From the NCBI GenBank assembly GCA_020746105.1, contig CM036617.1, positions 147,998,578-148,062,577 on the forward strand: 64,000 bases of DNA, in the 5' to 3' direction. This stretch comes from Trogon surrucura (Eukaryota; Chordata; Aves; Trogoniformes; Trogonidae). How positions within the stretch are numbered: position 1 is the first letter of the stretch; each line of letters opens with the position of its first letter. Both the position numbers and the translations under genes were made by a program. Under the pieces are notes generated by a model. The model did no database searches and was not told where the DNA came from. It was given only the letters and a program-made list of their open reading frames with translations. Below are positions 14,508 through 27,022 of this stretch, one piece after another.

Positions 14508-17500
14508 AATATGTAGCTATTATAAACACCAGACCGATTCTACAGCAGCTAACTCTAATCCCACATCCATTCATATAATGAACATCAACTTCCTACAATC
14601 AAGTGAAGGAACACAAGCCTGACCGAAGGAGTTAAACACCCCACTTCATAGGCTTCCAGTAGCAACAAAATCTGGTTTTCATCTAATTTTCTCACCTTTG
14701 GTTTGCCCACATTTTTCAGTGGAAACTATTGTTTGCCTCGCACGCCGGCAGAATCCCAGCTAGAGGCTGCCAGCTCTGCACCCAACCATGTGTTCTGTTC
14801 AATATGTTGAAAAATGTTTGGTACAGTCAGACCTAAGAGTGCCAACTCATGGCTATGGAAAAATATTGAATGGTTACTGAGGGGAAAACTTAGGGAACGA
14901 CTGGTAATTTAAGTGATTTAGTTTTCTCTTTTTAATCGAGTGTCTCTGTCTTCTAGAAAACTTTAGAGTTAGGACACTTTGTACTTTCCCCCCATATTAC
15001 TAATTACTGTCACTAAGCCATGAAGAACTACGCCAAACTAAGCAATTTTTTGGGTTTTTTAAGTCATCAAATTCTGTGGTTGGCTAAAATGCTTCAATGA
15101 AAAAGAGGTACCTAAGTTATAATTGTTTCTTATATCTTGTTTATATACACACAAAAATAAACCAGACAGCATGCTGATCATGATGGGTTTACTTTATTCA
15201 AGCAATGAAGTTAGCAAGCTGAACTTATTTCCTTTTATTTCAATTCTTTAGGTTTTAAAGCCAAATAACTTCTTTTACTGAGAAGAAAATTAGGACTACA
15301 CGTAAACAGCAGCGTGAAAATAGGTCAGATTTTGACAAGTCTATGAGTTACCTCACAGAAAATCTATGAGGAAATTGGAGAATTTCTGGGAAACTTACCC
15401 ACATCGTGTTTCCATTACTGAACAAATAATAAAATTATGAAAACAGGAAGGAGGTTTTTCACTGTAGCCTACTGTATTTGTTTCTTTGTCTCCCATTAAG
15501 TTTCCAGTCCTCTGGATACTTCTGAGTCCATTTATTCCTAAAGGAGAAACTCCATACTTATGTTTTATCTATGTATATGCACAGTGATACAAATCATATG
15601 TTATTTTAACAAACCGACAGACAAGTCCACTACAGAAATCTGTTACTTCTTTTCAATTAACTTTATGACGAAATAATTTATTTTTCAAGGACATGGCGAA
15701 ATCTAAATGTCCAACCTTCTGTGTTTGTAAACTAAGACAACAAATACAGGTAGGTGCGAGGTCACAAATGACAGGAATGCTATTAAGAAAGCATCTGGGA
15801 ACGACTCACTTGGGTACAGATTGAGCACACAGGGAGATCCTCTGACCTACCAGAAGGGCACGTTAGAAAACATCTGGTGCAACTCCACCCTTTGTGGAGC
15901 TCCGGTGAAGCATGAACAGGACTGAGTCTCCCATCTCCAAACACAAAAACTATTTCACCACTTCCAGGACTGATTCGTGCAAGTTAGGACACTGGCAGAA
16001 GGCAAGAAGTCCATTTAGGATACGCAAAACAGAGGACAATCAAATGCCAGAAAGGTAAGCAGAGGTAAGAACTGAGGAGGGGCTTGCAGTTCCCCATTCT
16101 ACATCTCCACAGGCTCTAGACAAGAGGGGCCACATTCCACAAAGCCAGACAAGCAGGTGCTCAAACGTCAGCAAGGCAACAAACCCCACAGAAATCACTG
16201 CAGGTCTTCACTTTTTACTTTTGGGCTCGACACTCACAGTTAAGAGCTCTTCTGGTTCAAGGCCAAAGGATTCAGTGTTTTACTCAATCATGCCCATAAA
16301 AAGGATTATCAATGAGCTACTTAAAATTTTCTTTTGCACTGTTTCCATCCTTCTGACTGCTCACCTACATGTGTTGAAGATAGCCTTTTTTTACGATGTT
16401 TGCAAGTTAATGATTCTCACTAGTGTATAAGGTGTACACCATGTGCTTGGCAGAGATAGAGACTTGGCATGCCCTGTAAAAGCTTACCATCAAAGCAGTC
16501 AAAAAAAAAAAAAGGAAATATGGCAAGTCAAATTAGCAAATTTTTGAACCCTGCCTTAACACAAGACCTCAGCAGAAATATAAGGAGAAGCAAAAAAAGT
16601 TGCTATAATTCTTCTGTACAGGCAATATTAACAAAATCCAGAATAAAAGAAAGCAAGACCAGAACCACAGTATTTCAAGTAAACCTCATTAGAGCAGATT
16701 GGGAAGGGAACTCTGCCAGTTGAACATGCCATGATCACCAGAAGCACAGCATACGAGCACTTTTGTATGACTATCACAGAGACCACCTTAGGCTCTACAC
16801 CTACAAAAATTTCAACGTCTGAAGATAGAGATGCCAGTGTTCACACTTCTTTTGTAGTTGTTTCATAACAGAGGATCTTTAATTTATATTATTTTAGGCT
16901 TCTGTTACATTTGTGAACCTTGTTCAGTTTGAATGAAGCAGGATGCAATTTGTTCTAAACCCCTCAATTTCCTGATCTGCTGCCATTTGAAACGAGGCAC
17001 CTTCCATTTTGTATGGAGGCAGACAGGTCTTACGAAGATCTGCTCCATTCTTCGAGCAACCACCACTTCAATAAAACTCAGGTCTGCAATTCCTTGGTCC
17101 CAAAATGCAACCTGAGATCAAGTTGAAAATTTCTTACTTTGTTCGACTTTCAGTACTTGCAAGTCCACAAGTCCTACCATAGCTGAGGTTCTCTCTCAAA
17201 AATATTCTTCAGCAGCAGTCTCAGAACTACATGGAGATGTTTCCTTTTACTCTGAGGATAAAAAAAAAAACAAAACAAAGCCACTAGCTCCTAACCCTAT
17301 GACGGACATGGGCAAAGAAAGTTTGAAACACACAAATCTTGAAGAATTTTTTTAAAAATAGGTGTATGTACTTAAATGAAATAACCTCACAACATTTATT
17401 ATCACATGACTTTCAAATTCCTCTCTAGATCTTTAAGATGTGGCATTGGCTTAGCATTTTCTGCCTTTTAACACTGTAGCTTTGTAGCAGTAGATCTGAT

Positions 17501-17821
17501 ACATGCAGGTTTTATATGACTATTCATGCAATACGAGTGAAATTAATCAAAGCTGCTCCAGTTAGAAGCTGTAATACCAGTAGAGGGAGCAGTCTTTAAG
17601 CCCCAGATTCAAGGGCATCCCTTTGAGGAACTGCCATAAACTTTTAACTGTAAGGGCAATAAACCCAGAGTGCCAACTCACATTAACTGGAATAATAAAA
17701 CAGTGAGGTGATTTCTCCATAATGCTTATCAAAATTTTATCTCAAGTAAATGATTTATAATACCAGATTCTGTCAGGGCTGCTCCTCTTTCTGCGCCATG
17801 TAGTCAGACCATCCTTCTCTA
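14508..17821. other. Non-coding stretch, no gene recognised
   Basis: Unique AT-rich DNA. The longest open frame is 84 codons (16469-16723) and is lysine/serine-rich from A-runs. I see no transposon termini, no RNA gene and no strong enhancer-like cluster. Confidence 0.55.
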
Positions 17822-18831
17822 GTGAGGTGGGTCACTAACTGGTTGAACGGAAGAAGTCAGAGAGTTGTGGTCAATGGGGCTGAGTCTGGTTGGAGGCCTG
17901 TGTCTAGTGGGGTCCCCCAGGGGTCAGTGCTGGGGCCAGTGTTTTTCAATATATTCATCAATGACCTCGATGTGGGATTAAAGAGCGCTGTCAGCAAGTT
18001 TGCTGACGACACAAAGCTGGGAGAAGTGGTTGACACACCAGAAGGCTGTGCTGCCATTCAGAGAGACCTAGACAGGCTGGAGGGCTGGGTGGGGAGAAAT
18101 CTTATGAAGTTCAACAAGGGCAAGTGTAGAGTCTTGCACTTGGGAAAGAATAACCCCACGTGCCAGTATAGGTTGGGGACTGCCCTGCTGGAGAGCAGTG
18201 CAGGGGAAAGGGACCTGGGGGTTCTAGGGGACAGCAGGATGACCATGAGCCAGCAATGTGCCCTCGTGGCCAAGAAGGCCAATGGCATCCTGGGGTGTAT
18301 TAGAAGGGGAGTAGCAAGTAGGTCAAGAGAGGTCCTCCTGCCCCTCTACTCTGCCCTGGTGAGGCCACAGCTGGAATATTGTGTCCAGTTCTGGGCCCCT
18401 CAGTTCAAGAGAGACAGGGAACTGCTTGAGAGAGTCCAGCGCAGAGCCACAAAGATGATGGCGTGGAGCATCTCCCTTATGAGGAAAGGCTGAAGGAGCT
18501 GGGTCTCTTTAGCTTGGAGAAGAGGAGGCTGAGGGGTGACCTCATTAATGTTTATAAATACGTCAAGGAGGAGTGTCAGGAGGACGGAGCCAGGCTCTTT
18601 TCAGCGATGTCCAATGACAGGACAAGGGGCAATGGGTACAAGCTTGAACACAGGAGGTTCCACAAAAACATTAGAAAAAACTTTTTCACTGTGGGAGTGA
18701 CAGAGCACGGCAACAGGCTGCCCAGGGAGGTTGTGGAGTCTCCTTCTCCGGAGACATTCAAAACCCACCTGGACGCGTTCTTGCGTGACCTACTGCAGGT
18801 GATCCTGCTCTGGCAGGGGGGGCTGGACTAG
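17822..18831 (+). pseudogene. CR1 ORF2 reverse transcriptase remnant, one frameshift
   Basis: This codes for the C-terminal half of the CR1 ORF2 polyprotein, which makes cDNA from CR1 RNA by target-primed reverse transcription. The first segment (17822-18493, 223 codons) carries the RT motif [11 protein letters not shown] (codons 29-39) and the catalytic FADD motif, a variant of YADD, at codons 60-63 (nucleotides 17999-18010). Next come the [12 protein letters not shown] block and the [13 protein letters not shown] block. Near 18460 the frame shifts, and the family sequence continues in another frame (18463-18831) from EHLPYEERL through LPREVVESP to a TAG in the family's usual place. By comparison with CR1 from memory, about four bases are lost at the shift. 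No true start codon is present. The rest of the frame is intact, so the copy is not very old. Confidence 0.93.
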
Positions 18832-18884
18832 ATGATCTTTTGAGGTCCCTTCCAACCCCTGACATTCTGTGATTCTGTGATTCT
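17822..18884 (+). mobile_element. 5'-truncated CR1 LINE, relatively well preserved
   Basis: This is a CR1 non-LTR retrotransposon running from inside the reverse transcriptase to its natural 3' end. The 3' terminus shows 'tggactagatgatctttt.gaggtcccttccaacccctgacattctgtg' followed by tandem ATTCTGTG octamers (18863-18884), the diagnostic CR1 ending. The left edge is abrupt at about 17822, as expected from incomplete reverse transcription. No poly-A tail or target-site duplication is seen, which is normal for CR1. Its 3' end is almost identical to that of the minus-strand copy at 27023-27378, so the two belong to the same subfamily. It cannot move itself: the 5' UTR, ORF1, endonuclease and N-terminal RT are missing. 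Confidence 0.96.
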
Positions 18885-20254
18885 CCTGAGGAGAGATACC
18901 TTTCAAAAAGGGGAAGAGGCAATCTTCCCTCAATTTGTCAATTGACTTTCTTCAATAGGATATGATAAGATAATGTTGCAAACAGACAACGACTTTTAAA
19001 AGGTCTGTTTTCCCTCCTGAACCTAGACACAAAATAAATGAAGTGCCTGTTGATACTTCACTATCTTTGCTGATTCGCGCGATGATGTAAATATGCCTTT
19101 CCAGTGCTCTGCAGGTGCCAGGGCTTATTGGGTAACAGATTTGCACTTGAAAAGAAATGAGCCTTTGGAGTGTAATCATCTCCACGTTTATTTGTCAGTC
19201 TCCCCTTTCTTTTCTATTTTGAGGGTTATAAAGGATGCAATGTGCTCCTCCTTTGCTCCATGGGCCAACAGACTTCTCACTGCTCTCCAGAAGGAGAGTG
19301 ACAACGACAGGGGATAAAAGAGAAAATTTAAAGACTTCTCCTTGCCCATGGGATTTGGTTTCCTGCCAGAAGAGACAAAGTAAACTTCAGCTCCCCTCCA
19401 CCACCACCTTTCTGCTTCCAGCAGAATACAGCAGCAGCTCCGCCTTCACGTGCTACTGATCGGAATACACGTATGACATGCAAGAGGCTAATTCTGCATT
19501 GATAAGCAAATAGCAGAGGTGCCATTTTCTCTCTTTGGGATTCAATGAACATGCACTTTTACATGAAAAGCGCACGTTTGTTTTTTCACCTTCTCCAATG
19601 GTCTCGTCATACCAAGATCAGAGGTCACAGCCTGCTCATCCCGTCCCGTGCACCTCCAGCACTGCTACAGGCTCTTTGAAAGCTGTTTCGTTCAACCCAG
19701 AGATAGCAGCTTCTCAGTCAGAGAAGGAGGAATTAAGCACAGTCAGTCTACAAAATACTCTGCAAATTTAATCCCCGATTCTAAAAAGCCCTAAGGTATT
19801 TGTCTTGACATCCAAATGAACTAGGCTGCTCTCCTCAACCACAACACCAAACCAGAGAGCACAGAGCACAGGACTGCATTGCCTCAATTCATGCAATGCT
19901 CAAAACTCCAGATTATTCTGACAGGAGGAACGTGGAGTGACCTAGGAATGCTCACCCTCAGTAGCAGTGACAAAAATGTACAAAGCATTAATCTTCTCAT
20001 GTCTAGGATGAAACTTGTCATATGATATTGCCACCAAAGCTACTTCTCCAAAGCAAACTCTGTAATTTGAACAAGCCAGTTTATTTACATTTTTCTTCCA
20101 TGACTTCTTCATCTAAGATTCTACAAGAAAAGGTATTAAGAACAAACAAACACAACCACCATCACCTGAACCTCACTTCTCTAACCTCTCCTCCCCTGCC
20201 CACAGCACCGTACCATGAAGAGAAAGGAGAGCTTTACTTCAAAGCAGGAGCTAG

Positions 20255-20340
20255 AGGAACAGAGAGATGAGGAAATACACCCATGGTCATGCAGATAGTC
20301 ATGGCAGGAGTAGCGTGAGAACCTGGATCTGAATGCTGCC
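20255..20340 (-). repeat. Ancient tRNA-derived SINE trace (MIR/CORE type)
   Basis: The order 'agatgaggaaat...catggtcatgcagatagt.atggcaggag...gagaacctggatctgaatgct' follows the reverse complement of the MIR/AmnSINE body. There 'gaggaaact..', 'aaggtcacacagctagtaagtggcagagc' and 'attcgaacccaggtctg' occur in this order and spacing. The copy is strongly diverged, so the exact family (MIR, AmnSINE1 or another CORE-SINE) cannot be fixed by eye. Confidence 0.5.
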
Positions 20341-20376
20341 GCCCCCACGAATTAAAACAATCAAATGTCCACACTT

Positions 20377-20392
20377 CCCCCCCCCCCCCCCC
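20377..20392 (+). repeat. C16 homopolymer
   Basis: Sixteen uninterrupted C residues, so the minus strand has G16 and could form a G-quadruplex. The length is probably polymorphic and error-prone in sequencing. Confidence 0.9.
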
Positions 20393-20994
20393 ATCTTCTT
20401 CATTATTGACACTATACGTGAAGCTGCATTTAATGGTCCTTGTGGGTGGGCATAGGTCATTTTCTGCTTCTGCATATTCTATTTTCCCCAAGAGAGGCTT
20501 ATGCAATATCCTGATGTTCAAACAATAACGGAGTCATGGAAAATGTGCTCTTGCATGAAAACTTAAGGGGGGGGATGGGAGGAGATGAAGAGTTGTCCCA
20601 TTATCCTCAAAAGTTTCAATTTAAACCAGCTGTACAAGAAATAACTTCCTGCACTTTGCCACAAACACATTGAACGGATACTCTCTGAAAACAAATATTT
20701 TTGGGTCAAGTGTGTATATCCACTGTAATGATAACACTGTGAGTACTTCCTGCTAACTCAGCAACAGCCACATGGGACTCTGCCCAACTTCCCTACTTCC
20801 GAATGTTGTTCTGTTTCAGAACCAAGACCTGTTTTTTTACCTCGCATCCTACAATCTCAGACCAGGCAAATAGCTTCCTCCAACGCTAAGAGAGTGTGCT
20901 TCCCTAGGGAAACCCATCTACAATCTCTTGGACTTGTTCTGTGCCAGCAGTATGGCCCAAGCTGTTACTCCATGAGCACGGTACACGTACATGC

Positions 20995-21037
20995 GAATGT
21001 CCTCATGTGAATGCCCCCGTGAATGTCCTCATGTGAA
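20995..21037 (+). repeat. Short tandem duplication, 26-bp period
   Basis: The 17-mer GAATGTCCTCATGTGAA occurs at 20995-21011 and again, identically, at 21021-21037, separated by a 9-base spacer 'tgcccccgt'. A small local duplication with no visible function. Confidence 0.85.
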
Positions 21038-24000
21038 ATTGAAGTTGAGGTCATCTTAGGTTCTCCCTTTGGTTGTGAAAGGGAGGGAACTGAATTCAGT
21101 CTCCTCTCTCTCCTTCACCCAGCCACCAACCTGTTTCGCATAACTTGCACGAAATAAGTTCCTTTCACCTCTCGAGATCCTCTGAGAAATCTGGTTGCAA
21201 ATAGCCAATGCGGTCAAAAGCTCTTAAAAGACATGGCAAACTACACATTTATATAAACAGCATGAAAATAGGATTTGTGTAACTGTAAGAAATTCTGCTA
21301 CAAATAAATACTTTATAATCCTTTATCATAAAATTGATGTGGGCCATCACCAAAATTTACTAGCAAGATACCACAACACATGCAAATTATGGAGAATTTG
21401 TATATATTTCCAGATCATTTAAATTGTTAAGAATAAATACTACATAGTTCTGTTTCATTAGATAACGTAAAGCATGGTTTGCATTCTGTATTTCTCCATG
21501 GAATCACTCAAAAGTATGGCCAGCTGTCACAGCTACCTCAAATCTTTTGATATTTTCAGTTTTCCCTTACTACTGTAAGATAACAATGGGGAAATATCTG
21601 CTTTCATTAAGTTTCCAGTGACAATATGCTAGGAAAAGCTTGAGAAAGGCACCAGAAAAAAACAAAAACAGAACTCCTCCAAAAGGAAAATAATACATAC
21701 ACACGGTTTAGCAGGTATATACACCCTAACATAAAGGTTTGTTTCTGTGTTTTTATAACTTGGGGGTAACATGGCTCATTCAGGTGACTATCACAATAAT
21801 TTGTAACATATTTCGTTGGAAAAGTAGAGCTGCATTTCTTCTCTATCGAAACTTTTTGTGTTTGTTTTGAGATTCACTGCCCAATTTTTCCAGCTGAGGC
21901 AGTTGGAAAATGCATCTGATCAAACAACCGCGCAAAATACATATTGCATATCTAACCTGAATCTATCTGTCAAGTCTTTGGGCTTCAACATGAGAGACTG
22001 ATTAATTCTCCTCAAAATCCTTTGTTACTGCTGAAGGCTTTTTTAAGATCCTTACCTAGAGCATCAATCTAAAGATCAATCATGCTGGGGCAGATCAAAC
22101 ATCTTCTGGCTCCTGTGGATGATGCTCTGCTAGAAGACATCAGGCACATATGACCTCTAATGACCCAAAATAGCTGTGCAAGCCCTGCACCTCAGAGGCC
22201 ACATTCCCTCTGGACTTCTTACCTTGATCCACAGAGCAAGACAATTTGCTGCTGATCCAGGCAGCTCAGCTGTTCAAGACATCACAGTGAAGAAATGTAC
22301 CATTAAATTACTTTTTCATGCATGAATTAGAGGCACTGATAGTCCATGCTGGGCTGGAAAAAATCGGGAAGGAGTTGTTCTTTATAAGCTTTGTGCAGAC
22401 ACCTTGTATCAGTGTCAGGCAAACTTCATATGAGCTAAGGTAAGAGAGCAAAGATGTCGCAATAAAAGCATCACTCCTTACCTGCTGTTACTCACTCTGT
22501 GGCCATGGAACATTAGCACATGGTAAAAGTCTGTATTTAAATTGAGAGGATTTTATCCCCATTGCTCACTCTTTTTATCTTATGGAATTATTACAAGGGG
22601 AAAAAAGATACCTAAGTTCTCCTCCCCTTCCATACTGAATGTTTGTACTGATTATGACCTTACTCTCCTTCAAATTCCAGCACTTAGACTTATCTTCTCA
22701 GAGGAACAGGTCACTAGCTACCCTGCTATGATCCTGCTATACAAGTCAGATGTTTCTTACGTCAGGTTTTTTTTAAAGAACCTTCATATGTAGCAACTAC
22801 AACCAATGGCAGCTACAGAACTTGTCAGCATGAAAACTAAAACTATCTCAATGGTATAGGGCTTTCAGTAACCTCACAAACGTCAACCTTTGTCCTCTTA
22901 CTCAGCTTCTGTTCTCCAAAGCCAACATCGACATCCTCTGCCACATGTCGCTCCATTAATTTTTCAATATTCAACCTGTCTCAACACTATCATAATGAGA
23001 ATAGTTATTGGAGACTTCTCTGCCAACTCATAAATAACCATAATCCATAAGTTGTTAAGATGACTTGAGACAACAAATTTTAAAATTCCTTCTTTTTTTT
23101 TTTTTTTAGCAATTATCTCTGGATCAGTTTGGCATTTTTCTCCTGTACACGGACCATGTTCAGTCAGGAGCAAAAAGGAGGAACAGAATAAGGCTCACAT
23201 CAGCATTGCCAAAGATGCAGAGAACAATGCCACAGAAGTCCTGGGATCTGAATGCTTCTGTGCAATAAGATCCAGGCTACCAAAGCCCCACAGACTGATT
23301 CTGCTCAGATGAGGTTCAGTGTGCTGGCACTTATTGTCCCTTGTCAGGGGTTTAGCATCATTATTTGGAATAAATCAGAGCTATCTTCAGGCAATTGCCA
23401 AGGCTTGCCCCTGCCTCAGCCCCAGCTGCTCAGCCCCTCCTGGCCCCTCCCAGAAACTGAGTCTCTCAGAGTCTCTCTCGCTGTGGGTCCCTGCACACCT
23501 ACCATCCTCCTGGCTTCACCCGCAGTCTGCTTTTCCCATCTGAGGGGAATTTCCTACTAGCAGGGCCATTAAAACATTAATATTGACTTAGCCTGATGAA
23601 AACCGGATGGCAAAATGGACCAGGTTTGCAGACAAAGCATGGGAAGATAAAGGGACATAAAATAATCAGTGTAAAAATGGTGCTTTTTATTCCCATTTGA
23701 TAAAGTCTGCAAAACCAACATATCAGATGCTCAGCACAGCAAACATCTGCAGACAACCAGGAGGAGGAACACATGTGGTTTTTCTGCAGAATTTACCTTA
23801 GAGAATTGCAACAAAACTCAGAAATATGACAGAAATCACTTCAAAGCTGGACTGGCTGTAAAAGATGATACATCCAACATGTTAGAAACAAAACTACAAC
23901 AAGAAGTTAATCTGACAAGTTTAGTATCTCCTCTATCTTTTTCGGTTTGAGGTTTTTTTCCTCATAGAATCTCCCCGCATTTTTCCTCGTTCATGCTTAT

Positions 24001-24186
24001 AAACATCACCTTTAAAAACACTATGGTCTGAATGAAGTTTTTATCTCCTCCCTTGCTGAAATTGAAGGCAGAGGTAAAGCAGAAAGAAATGGTAATTATT
24101 AATTCACTGCTCTCCACACAGTATGACCAATCATCATTTTTGGATAAGAAGACATATTAGAGACAGACAAACAGATTGTGTGTGTT

Positions 24187-24228
24187 TGTGTGCATATACA
24201 TATATATGCACGTGCACACATATATATG
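24187..24228 (+). repeat. 42-nt alternating purine-pyrimidine tract with central palindrome
   Basis: Every step from 24187 to 24228 alternates pyrimidine and purine, mixing TG/CA and TA repeats. The centre is the perfect palindrome TGCACGTGCA (24207-24216) holding an E-box CACGTG. The arms pair imperfectly for about 30 bases. Such sequences can adopt Z-DNA or a cruciform. Most likely a decayed dinucleotide microsatellite. Confidence 0.8.
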
Positions 24229-24301
24229 GTAACGATTGGTTTTTCACTGTTAAAACTATTTGCTTTGAGACTGGAACATTCTGATCTTGGCAAAATGACG
24301 C

Positions 24302-24328
24302 AACTTATTAGTGGTAACTTATTAGTGG
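24302..24328 (+). repeat. Tandem duplication, 14-bp period
   Basis: AACTTATTAGTGG is present at 24302-24314 and again, identically, at 24316-24328, one base apart. This looks like replication slippage. Confidence 0.85.
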
Positions 24329-25069
24329 CAAGAAGTGACTCAGTGCACTATTTCAGAAAGCCAGATGAGACTATCATTAACTGCTACTTCAAATTCACAC
24401 ACACTTCCAAATTCAAACTTTATTACAGGAAAAAGGAAAAAAAATAGAAGTACAATGGAAAAAAACTTCAAAATAAACCCATAAGAAAGCACAAAGAACA
24501 CTACAGGCCTTTCAACTTGTTCTTCACAAAGTGACCAGGAATGAGAAAATGCAAGTACCTGATCAACTATATATTCTAATTAGCTCTTCTTTAAAAAACA
24601 GCTTGCTAAATGTCAACAAGAAAAATGCACAGTTTACCAAATTTCCCAAGGTTTTCTCCATCTGCAGTTCTTCTAATAAGGAACAAAGATTCATTTAACC
24701 TAACTGTATCTTTATTTAATAGATGTTTGCTCTGCCAGACGTCCCATCTCAGCACTGACTCCACAGTAAGAGCAGAAGTATCTTCAGAGGCCTCTCCTCC
24801 AGGATATGACTGTGCCTGAAATCCATGCTGCATCACTGGCAGAGCACATGCTACACCAGGCCAAAAAGAACACGCCAATGGTTACTGCAGGTTTGCAAAA
24901 GTAAAGATGGGAAGCTCTGCCCAGTCTTCAGTTTGTTTGATTTTCAGTCCGATTTCTCTGTACCCATGAACAGCAAGAGTTCTGTCGGATTAAACAAATC
25001 TTCAGTGGAAGCATTTTACATGTTTTACATACACATATATGTAAAATGCAGGTAAATTTATACACAAAG

Positions 25070-25135
25070 CCTGTGTGATATAGTGGTCACAGCATTAACC
25101 AGAGCTACAAGGCCCAGCTTCCATTCTGAGCAGCA
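25070..25135 (+). repeat. Possible SINE (MIR-like) head
   Basis: The string 'tgatatagtggtcacagcattaaccagagct' resembles the 5' tRNA-derived head of MIR ('catagtggttaagagcacggactctggagc'), which contains the degenerate A-box of RNA polymerase III promoters. The similarity is short and imperfect. Confidence 0.3.
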
Positions 25136-25517
25136 TCATTTACACACACTGAAATGGAAGTTATCTCCTCTCATTCCGTGCAGCCCCAAAGGGGAACTCC
25201 CCACACCTACTTGCTTTGAAAATAAGGCTTGCAAAGCGCTAAGACAAACCAGGCAGGATCTGATGCTCCAACTGTACCAACCAAGCTTTCTATAGTGCAG
25301 CTCCCAGGCACCAGAAGGCAGATTTGTTAATGCAGTTTATGACTGAGTTTGTGCAGTGAAACAGGCTATGTTAAATAAAAGCAGTTTCACCTGTAACAGC
25401 CATATGTGTACAGACACTTGTAAGTATTATTAAAGGGGAAAACAGAAATCCATCTCTAAATTCTGCAAGTTAGTAGCACAGATTTAGCCTAAAAGCTACT
25501 AAAATACTTGTTTCCTT

Positions 25518-25544
25518 AAAAAAAAAAAAGGGGGGGGGGGAGGG
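25518..25544 (+). repeat. A12-G11 homopurine tract
   Basis: Twelve A residues are followed directly by eleven G, then AGGG: 27 purines in a row. The tract is capable of triplex or G-quadruplex formation and is a likely length-variable microsatellite. Confidence 0.9.
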
Positions 25545-26764
25545 TTTAGCATTTGACATTTATTAGAGAATACAACAATGTCATATCCAGTCTATGTCAT
25601 GCTGAGTCTCCCTGCCTTTACGTGCACATTCAACAGAGACGCACGCATAACACCCGGAGAGATAGGACAATCTTTTCCAGGTGAATCTTTTTAGCAATAG
25701 TTCAAAAATTCAGCTAAGCATTTATTTGACAGCTATCTCCAAAATTGCCATTTCTATGTGGATTTTAGAGTCCAGTATAGATGGTTTGTGTTTTGAAGTG
25801 TTTTGAAATCAGAGTAGACTACATAATCCTATAATTGCACATAGTGAAGCTTCTGAGTTCATAATTGTTCCAACATTATGTGCAAACTGTATTATACCGA
25901 AGTTGCTACTAGTCACGTTTGATAATTGTTTATAAAGAGATAAAAATCAAAGTACACCTAGAGTAGTGGGATGAAGACAAAGATGGAAAAAAATCCAAAC
26001 CCAAGGTCTGCTAAAAAGAAAGGACTGTTGTCTTGCTTAACTTATCTTCTGTATTAAAAGGAGATTGCAATCAGAAATCTGCCACTTACCCAATAAATTA
26101 GCCTGACTTTCAAAGGCATCCTTTAGCAGATGTGTGTTGTGGAGTAATCAGTGCACCCATTACATGAAAAGCCATTTATCACAGGAAGCAGAATTAGACT
26201 GAATCAAGAAAATAAAATCAACACTGCCTCAACAACAACAAAAAATAAAATCGGGCAATGTATTCTTTCAGACAATAATATTTTCAACCTGAAGCATCAT
26301 CAGGTATGAAATGTTGAGATTAACAGGAAGACTAGAATTCAGAGATTCCATAAATTCTTCACTACTGCTTTGCTGGACTGCAACCAACAAAGCTTTCCAG
26401 CACACGTCACTTAACCCCACAAGATGTATACAAGACCCCACATAGGAGGGAAAACATTACTATTAGCGAATATTAAAATAGGAAAGGCTTTTGTCTCATG
26501 CTCTAAAGCGTTAGCAGTGTCCAGGAGGTGATTAGCCTTTCAATATCCACCTCTGCTGTCAGCAGTAGAGCTCACCTCAGCAGCACAGCTCGTCTTTTGA
26601 TCCCTAAAACTCATCTGAGGACTAGGAAGCCAGAAATTAGGAATGCAAAAGCACGCATTATGATGTTTTTTCCTCTCTCCATATAAACAAAACCACCAGG
26701 GACACGCTTTTGATTGTAGTCTCTCATTTCATAGCTCAGTAGCAGCAGCATCCTCATAGTCAGA

Positions 26765-26845
26765 ACTGCATAACCCTGACCAGACCATTTAACCTCTCCT
26801 TTTGTTTTAATCAGCTGTAATGGAAGGATACAGATCTACATCACT
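26765..26845 (+). repeat. Ancient SINE trace (MIR/CORE type)
   Basis: The run 'cataaccctgaccagaccatttaacctctccttttgttttaatcagctgtaatggaaggata' parallels the MIR body 'gaccttgggcaagtcacttaacctctctgtgcctcagtttcctcatctgtaaaatggggata' in order and spacing. The copy is short and diverged, and the ends are estimates. Confidence 0.5.
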
Positions 26846-27022
26846 TGATGTCTGAAGAAGTTTCTTTTAAATTAGAATATACTTTGAAGAATAAGAAAGC
26901 AACAGAGACAATATAAAGCATAAATGGATGGTAGTGAATCAGCTGGTATATAATAAAAATATTTCTCTTTAAGAACAAAACAGAGATAATATTTGAAAGT
27001 CAGCTTTCTAAGAGGCAGCAAC

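Larger units (their letters stand above)
18885..27022. other. Non-coding stretch between CR1 copies
   Basis: No gene recognised. The longest frames are about 102 codons (23252-23560) and have no domain. The stretch contains two or three ancient SINE traces, a C16 run, a T15 run (23093-23107), small tandem duplications, an alternating purine-pyrimidine tract and an A12G11 tract, each listed separately. The rest is unremarkable AT-rich DNA. Confidence 0.55.

Noticed and set aside
15785..15910. Possible further CR1 3' fragment around 'acatctggtgcaactcc'
   Set aside because: Only a few words match; the diagnostic 'ggttggaagggacc' block is missing.
17857..18288. Minus-strand frames of 66-76 codons over the CR1 element
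   Set aside because: Antisense shadows of the CR1 reverse transcriptase frame.
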